A stretch of 17,296 nt of DNA from CAZGSN01 sp964371655 (GTDB lineage: Bacteria > Desulfobacterota > Binatia > HRBIN30): the NCBI GenBank assembly GCA_964371655.1, contig CAYJOD010000116.1, positions 1 through 17,296 of the forward strand, written 5' to 3'. Below the pieces are notes generated by a model. That model did no database searches. It was not told the DNA's origin and was given only the letters and a program-made list of their open reading frames with translations. This document shows, one piece after another, positions 13,893 through 17,296 of the stretch (positions are counted from its first letter, which is position 1; the number at the start of each line of letters is the position of its first letter). The position numbers and the translations under genes are program-made.

Positions 13893-14965
13893 CGACAGTT
13901 GAAGACATCCGTGAACGCCTCAGCGAGATCCGGCCGCCCGGGTCCAACCGTAACCTCATCGACCTCGGCGCGATCCAGAGAGTCGATTTCGCCGACAGCG
14001 TGGTCACCATCCAACTGCTGCCGCCACCGTTGCCATCGCAGCATCTCAACGTTCTTGTCAACGACATCAAGCGCGCCGTGGCTGCCTTGCCTGAAGTGCG
14101 CGACGTTCAGGTATACATGCCGGCGCCGGCGCAAGAGACAACAGCCAGCCCGATGGGCGAGCTCGGTCCACTACCCGGGGTCAGAGACATCATCGCCGTG
14201 TCGAGCACCAAGGGCGGCGTCGGTAAGTCTACCGTTGCCGCCAACCTTGCTCTCGCCCTCAAGCAGCTCGGCAAACGTGTCGGTCTGCTCGACGCCGACG
14301 TCTACGGCCCTAGCCTACCGATTTTGTTCGGCATCGAAGGGCGCCCGCAAGTGTCCGCCGACAAGCGCATCGCGCCGGCGCAGAAATTCGGCATTGCGCT
14401 GATGTCGCTGGGCTTCTTCCTCGACAAGGACTCGCCGGTCATGTGGCGTGGACCGCTGGTCATGGGCTTGGTGCGACAGTTTCTCAAGGACGTCGATTGG
14501 GGCGAGCTCGATGTTCTCGTCGTCGATATGCCGCCGGGCACCGGGGACGCGCAGCTCACCTTGGTGCAGCAGGTACCACTCGCAGGTGCGGTAGTGGTCA
14601 CCACGCCTCAAGACGTCGCCACGCTCGACGTCGAGCGCGGCATTGCCATGTTCCGGCAGGTGAACACGCCGATCCTCGGCATCATCGAGAACATGAGCTT
14701 CTACGAGTGCCCCAACTGCGGCAAGCACGAAGACGTGTTTGGCGAAGGTGGCGCCGAGCGCATGGCGAAGACGTTCGGCCTGCAGGTCCTCGGCCACATC
14801 CCTCTCGTCGCCGACGTGCGTGCCAGCGGCGATCAAGGCACGCCGATCGTAGTCGAGCAGCCGGCACACCCGATCAGCAAGCAATTCCTCCACATCGCCG
14901 GTCGCGTCCTCGAAGCCATCGAAGCCGAGAGGTTGAGCTCGCCACCGCCGACGATCATCGGCTAG
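13889..14965 (+). CDS. apbC: Mrp/ApbC-type P-loop ATPase, iron-sulphur cluster carrier
   Basis: 358 aa. An N-terminal MIP18/DUF59 domain (about 1-80) precedes a MinD/Mrp-type ATPase. The deviant Walker A is KGGVGKST (108-115). The switch and Walker B regions are DADVYGPSLPILFG and VVDMPPGTGDAQLT (211-224). The cluster-bridging C274-x2-C277 lies in FYECPNCGKHEDVFGEGG. Known relatives dimerise, bind a [4Fe-4S] cluster between the CxxC pairs and deliver it to apo-enzymes in the cytoplasm. The start is fixed by the 4-bp ATGA overlap with DUF971 and agrees with the normal start of DUF59-Mrp fusions. A candidate longer N-terminus would run inside the DUF971 gene. All key residues are intact. Confidence 0.96.
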   Translation: MTTVEDIRERLSEIRPPGSNRNLIDLGAIQRVDFADSVVTIQLLPPPLPSQHLNVLVNDIKRAVAALPEVRDVQVYMPAPAQETTASPMGELGPLPGVRDIIAVSSTKGGVGKSTVAANLALALKQLGKRVGLLDADVYGPSLPILFGIEGRPQVSADKRIAPAQKFGIALMSLGFFLDKDSPVMWRGPLVMGLVRQFLKDVDWGELDVLVVDMPPGTGDAQLTLVQQVPLAGAVVVTTPQDVATLDVERGIAMFRQVNTPILGIIENMSFYECPNCGKHEDVFGEGGAERMAKTFGLQVLGHIPLVADVRASGDQGTPIVVEQPAHPISKQFLHIAGRVLEAIEAERLSSPPPTIIG

Positions 14966-14976
14966 CTAGCCTGGCT

Positions 14977-15148
14977 TTCTCACCGCAGAGGCGCCGAGAC
15001 GCAGAGAGCGCCTTGGATGGTTGGAAGAACGCATGACCTTGGCCGGAGCGATTCCGTGCACTTTGCTGTTTCGGCGCATGTGAAATTGTTGTCAGCAGAT
15101 CGTCTCCTCCGCGCCTCGGCGTCTCTGCGGTGAAGTCTTGAGACAACC
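14977..15148. repeat. Inverted-repeat element E4 with a CTTGAGACAACC end
   Basis: The 22-nt arm at 14981-15002 (CACCGCAGAGGCGCCGAGAC then GC) pairs with 15111-15132 with two differences. CTTGAGACAACC (15137-15148) lies just outside the right arm and matches the E1-E3 terminal motif. The CACCGCAGAG arm resembles a dispersed repeat found in unrelated bacterial groups. It is the only content I see in 14966-15189 between the convergent apbC and DUF3604 genes. Confidence 0.6.
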
Positions 15149-15189
15149 GCTGACGCCCGCGGCCCACTCCGGATGATCTAGCGCTCGCC

Positions 15190-17160
15190 TCAGCCCGGCC
15201 GATACCAGATCGGCGATGTCCAGGCGCGCTCTTGGATCGTTCTGGGCTGCTTTGGGTCGGTGCACGACGCGGGGCGCTGGTCCTCGGGTTGTCGCTTGCA
15301 CGCGTAGACGCTCCAACGACAGGTCGGATTCTCGATGACACGAGCGTAGTAAGCGGCGTGCTGCTCGGGCTTGAAATCGGGGTCGGTCCACACGGTGCAC
15401 AGAGAGTCGGCGCCACTGCCTTGCGGCGTGCACGTATCGATGTCCACGCTCGCGCCGTTATCGGGATCACCGCCAACTTCGTAGACTTGTTGATGGGCGT
15501 CGCTGCCGTCCAACCAAACCTTGATGACCTGCAGCCGCTGCAATTGCGTACCCGGCCGCGCCGTCGTGCCGGGATCGCGCATTGCCGAGACGACGAAGCG
15601 CGGCGCCACAGCGCCGGCGGGCGCAGGGGCCAGAACGCTTCCCATCGGCTGGCCGTTCTCGTAGGCATGGCGGATCATGTTCGGGTCAGAGCAGAGGTTC
15701 TCCGGCAAGTTCCAACCGGCAAAAAAGCGCGCCGTGATGCGTGGCCCGCTAGTCGCGTACACCTCGCGTCGGCGCAACGCATCGAAGATCGCCGTGCGCG
15801 AGTTCTCCTCCGCCCACACCGCCGCAAGTCCACCGGGATCGAAGTAGATCCCTCCCGGCGTCAACGCGCCGGTGCCGAGCAGGCGTTGCGGCGAGGCATC
15901 GTCGGTGCCGCGATGGCCGATGAAATCACGCTCGTCGACGGCCCCGGGGGTGCCGTTGTGCGTGTCGGTGCTGCCAAGGAACCCGACTTCGAAAGGATTC
16001 ACGCCCAGGCGAGCTTCTTCTTTGAGCCCGTTCAGCAAAATGCCGCGCGCGAAATCATGCCGCGACATGCAGCCGCTGACGGCGCTACCGAGATTGCCCT
16101 TGCGGTCGCCGCAGTCATTGCTGGCGTCGAGAACGCGACCGCGCTTTTCGAAATCGCAGAGCTCGTCGGGCGCTCCGATAATCCCGGAGAATCCATTCAT
16201 GCATTCGGAATCGCCCTTGTGTTGAAAGATCTCCAGCAAGGGTTCGTAGATGGCGCGCAGCTCGGCTTGCGCGCGCTGCTCATCGATGCCGTGGGTGCCG
16301 GGGTACTCAATGAAGAACATCTTGCCGTTGCTCTCATTAGAATTGTGCGGAATCGCCAGGACATCGCAGCCGATCCCGGCATCACGACAGGTGGCTTTCA
16401 ACTGCCGCCACAAGCCCTGCGGCGTCGGCTGTTCGAAGTACGACGTCGGGAACGGGACGTGCTCGTTGCGAAAGATCACGTTGCGGTGCAGCGTGCTGAC
16501 ACCGGTGCCGGCCGAATACTCGTAGGCAACGAAAGAGGTAAACGAGCAGCTCGCGCGGCGATCGTAGGCGGCCTCGGCAGCGTCCTGCACACGCTGCCAC
16601 ACTTCGCCCGCCAACTCGCGACAGCCAAGACCATCTACGCCGCAGACCGCGGGGAAGCGGTGCGGGGAGGGATAGTTGAGCATAAGACCGAAGGCGACCA
16701 CCGCGGCGTTCTCATCGGCGCCGCGGTAGGTCCGACAGGTCTCCGAATCGTACCCGTCGGAGCCCGGTATCGTGCACGTCTCAACCTCGCCGAGGAACTC
16801 CGAGTGATCGGTCACCGCTGCAAAATCGAGGGGGCGCTGCAGGCGCAGGGTCTGGGTTCCGTTGCCTTGAGCGTCGAGCGGCGGCAGCGAAACCGGATCA
16901 CCCTTGGCGAAGCGGTAGGCCTGTGCCGGTGTTGTCTTCACCTCGAACGCATGCGCGTCGAATGACAAGGTGGTGTGCACGTGCAGGTCACCGAAGTACG
17001 CATTGCGCAGGGGATTGTGCGCGGCGCAGGGCTCACGGTTCTCGGCGCCGTCCGGGCGCGGCGTGGCGGGGGCGGAGGCGAGGCGTGGGTCGTCGTCGCC
17101 GCAGCCTGCCACGCAGGCGAGAATCAACATGGATACGAGGAAGCTGCGTGCCATCGACAT
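15190..17160 (-). CDS. DUF3604 lipoprotein with PHP-like metal-binding motifs
   Basis: 656 aa from the ATG at 17160; an ATG at 17154 and a GTG at 17169 are alternatives, and none has a good SD. A short signal peptide ends in VAGC with Cys20 as the lipid site, followed by GDDD. The DUF3604 domain fills the rest. NAYFGDLHVHTTLSFDAHAF (53-72) gives His60, His62 and Asp68, TDHSEF (117-122) gives Asp118 and His119, and further metal-type motifs are AIPHNSNESNG and STDTHNGTPG. These resemble a PHP-type phosphoesterase site. The C-terminus SPIWYRP is typical of the family. Length is normal. The enzymatic activity of DUF3604 is not established, so only a metal-dependent hydrolase role in the periplasm or outer membrane is suggested. 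It faces apbC tail to tail across element E4 and shows no operon partner. Confidence 0.88.
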   Translation of the reverse strand: MSMARSFLVSMLILACVAGCGDDDPRLASAPATPRPDGAENREPCAAHNPLRNAYFGDLHVHTTLSFDAHAFEVKTTPAQAYRFAKGDPVSLPPLDAQGNGTQTLRLQRPLDFAAVTDHSEFLGEVETCTIPGSDGYDSETCRTYRGADENAAVVAFGLMLNYPSPHRFPAVCGVDGLGCRELAGEVWQRVQDAAEAAYDRRASCSFTSFVAYEYSAGTGVSTLHRNVIFRNEHVPFPTSYFEQPTPQGLWRQLKATCRDAGIGCDVLAIPHNSNESNGKMFFIEYPGTHGIDEQRAQAELRAIYEPLLEIFQHKGDSECMNGFSGIIGAPDELCDFEKRGRVLDASNDCGDRKGNLGSAVSGCMSRHDFARGILLNGLKEEARLGVNPFEVGFLGSTDTHNGTPGAVDERDFIGHRGTDDASPQRLLGTGALTPGGIYFDPGGLAAVWAEENSRTAIFDALRRREVYATSGPRITARFFAGWNLPENLCSDPNMIRHAYENGQPMGSVLAPAPAGAVAPRFVVSAMRDPGTTARPGTQLQRLQVIKVWLDGSDAHQQVYEVGGDPDNGASVDIDTCTPQGSGADSLCTVWTDPDFKPEQHAAYYARVIENPTCRWSVYACKRQPEDQRPASCTDPKQPRTIQERAWTSPIWYRPG

Positions 17161-17235
17161 GGGAGACACGCATACCGCGGATTGCCTCTCGTGTCTAAGC
17201 GCGCGTTGACACCTGAGACTCGGAGTACTGATCGT

Positions 17236-17296
17236 AGCCGCGCTCGCCAGAGGTTGTCTCACAACTGGCAGGGCGCGCAGCCGCGCGCCCCTACGG
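17236..17296. repeat. Partial repeat element E5 at the window edge
   Basis: CTCGCCAGAG is followed by GTTGTCTCACAAC (17253-17265), an E-family end. The palindrome GGGCGCGC / GCGCGCCC and the CCCCTAC arm follow at 17271-17294. The first 21 bases repeat 4342-4362 exactly. The element runs past the window, so its right end cannot be seen. It lies upstream of the DUF3604 gene and probably overlaps or bounds its promoter region. Confidence 0.55.

Noticed and set aside
15232..16965. 577-codon open frame on the plus strand
   Set aside because: It is antisense to the DUF3604 gene, whose protein has clear motifs. Its own translation is Arg/Ala/Val-rich with no domain. In GC-rich DNA such frames arise from codon bias on the other strand.
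1..17296. CRISPR array, tRNA, rRNA or riboswitch
   Set aside because: The repeats are palindromic and dispersed rather than regularly spaced direct repeats. No cloverleaf, rRNA segment or known riboswitch core was noticed in the gaps. A covariance-model scan was not possible here.

Overview
The window is GC-rich bacterial chromosome. Its genes are tightly packed and coupled by 1-17 bp overlaps, and its intergenic gaps are full of palindromic repeats. No gene fixes the taxon. Lipoproteins with Thr/Pro stalks and C-x6-C-x5-C-x5-C inserts, a DUF3604 lipoprotein, and dispersed palindromes of the GTAGGRGCGC type suggest an uncultured deltaproteobacterium-like lineage such as Binatota/Desulfobacterota. 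That is an impression, not a demonstrated placement.

Layout, left to right. (1) 1-278 is non-coding, with two hairpin repeats. (2) 279-3341, minus strand, is a coupled operon of a family-4 uracil-DNA glycosylase, an NfeD-type membrane serine protease and an SPFH/stomatin partner. (3) 3340-4227, plus strand, is a secreted zinc-dependent phospholipase C-like protein. Its ATG shares the palindrome CATG with the divergent glycosylase ATG. (4) 4228-4618 is a repeat-filled convergent gap. (5) 4619-6694, minus strand, is a large Thr-stalked, Cys-repeat lipoprotein of unknown function. (6) 6876-11040, minus strand, is a five-gene operon: long-chain polyprenyl diphosphate synthase, CDP-alcohol phosphatidyltransferase, a 67-aa membrane protein, a UPF0104 flippase-like membrane protein, and CoaBC. 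(7) 11041-11588 is a second repeat-rich gap. (8) 11589-13451, plus strand, holds two unrecognised genes, one soluble and one membrane-anchored, with visibly lower GC than their surroundings. (9) 13548-14965, plus strand, is a DUF971 gene overlapping an Mrp/ApbC Fe-S carrier P-loop ATPase by ATGA. (10) 14966-15189 is a repeat gap. (11) 15190-17160, minus strand, is a DUF3604 lipoprotein with PHP-like metal motifs. (12) The window ends inside another repeat.

Functionally, one operon pairs membrane quality control (NfeD plus stomatin) with DNA repair. The large operon combines prenyl-carrier and phospholipid head-group chemistry with coenzyme A synthesis. The DUF971-ApbC pair belongs to iron-sulphur cluster assembly.

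The strongest structural signal not explained by genes is a family of intergenic elements. They end in GACTGTCTCAAAA / TTTTGAGACAGTC-like junctions at 4.45-4.58, 6.75-6.87, 11.16-11.29, 14.98-15.15 and 17.24-17.30 kb. The copies at 4441-4585 and 11162-11293 share both ends in opposite orientation but carry different palindromic cores. The second candidate for something undescribed is the GC-poor two-gene cassette at 11589-13451, which sits next to one of these elements.
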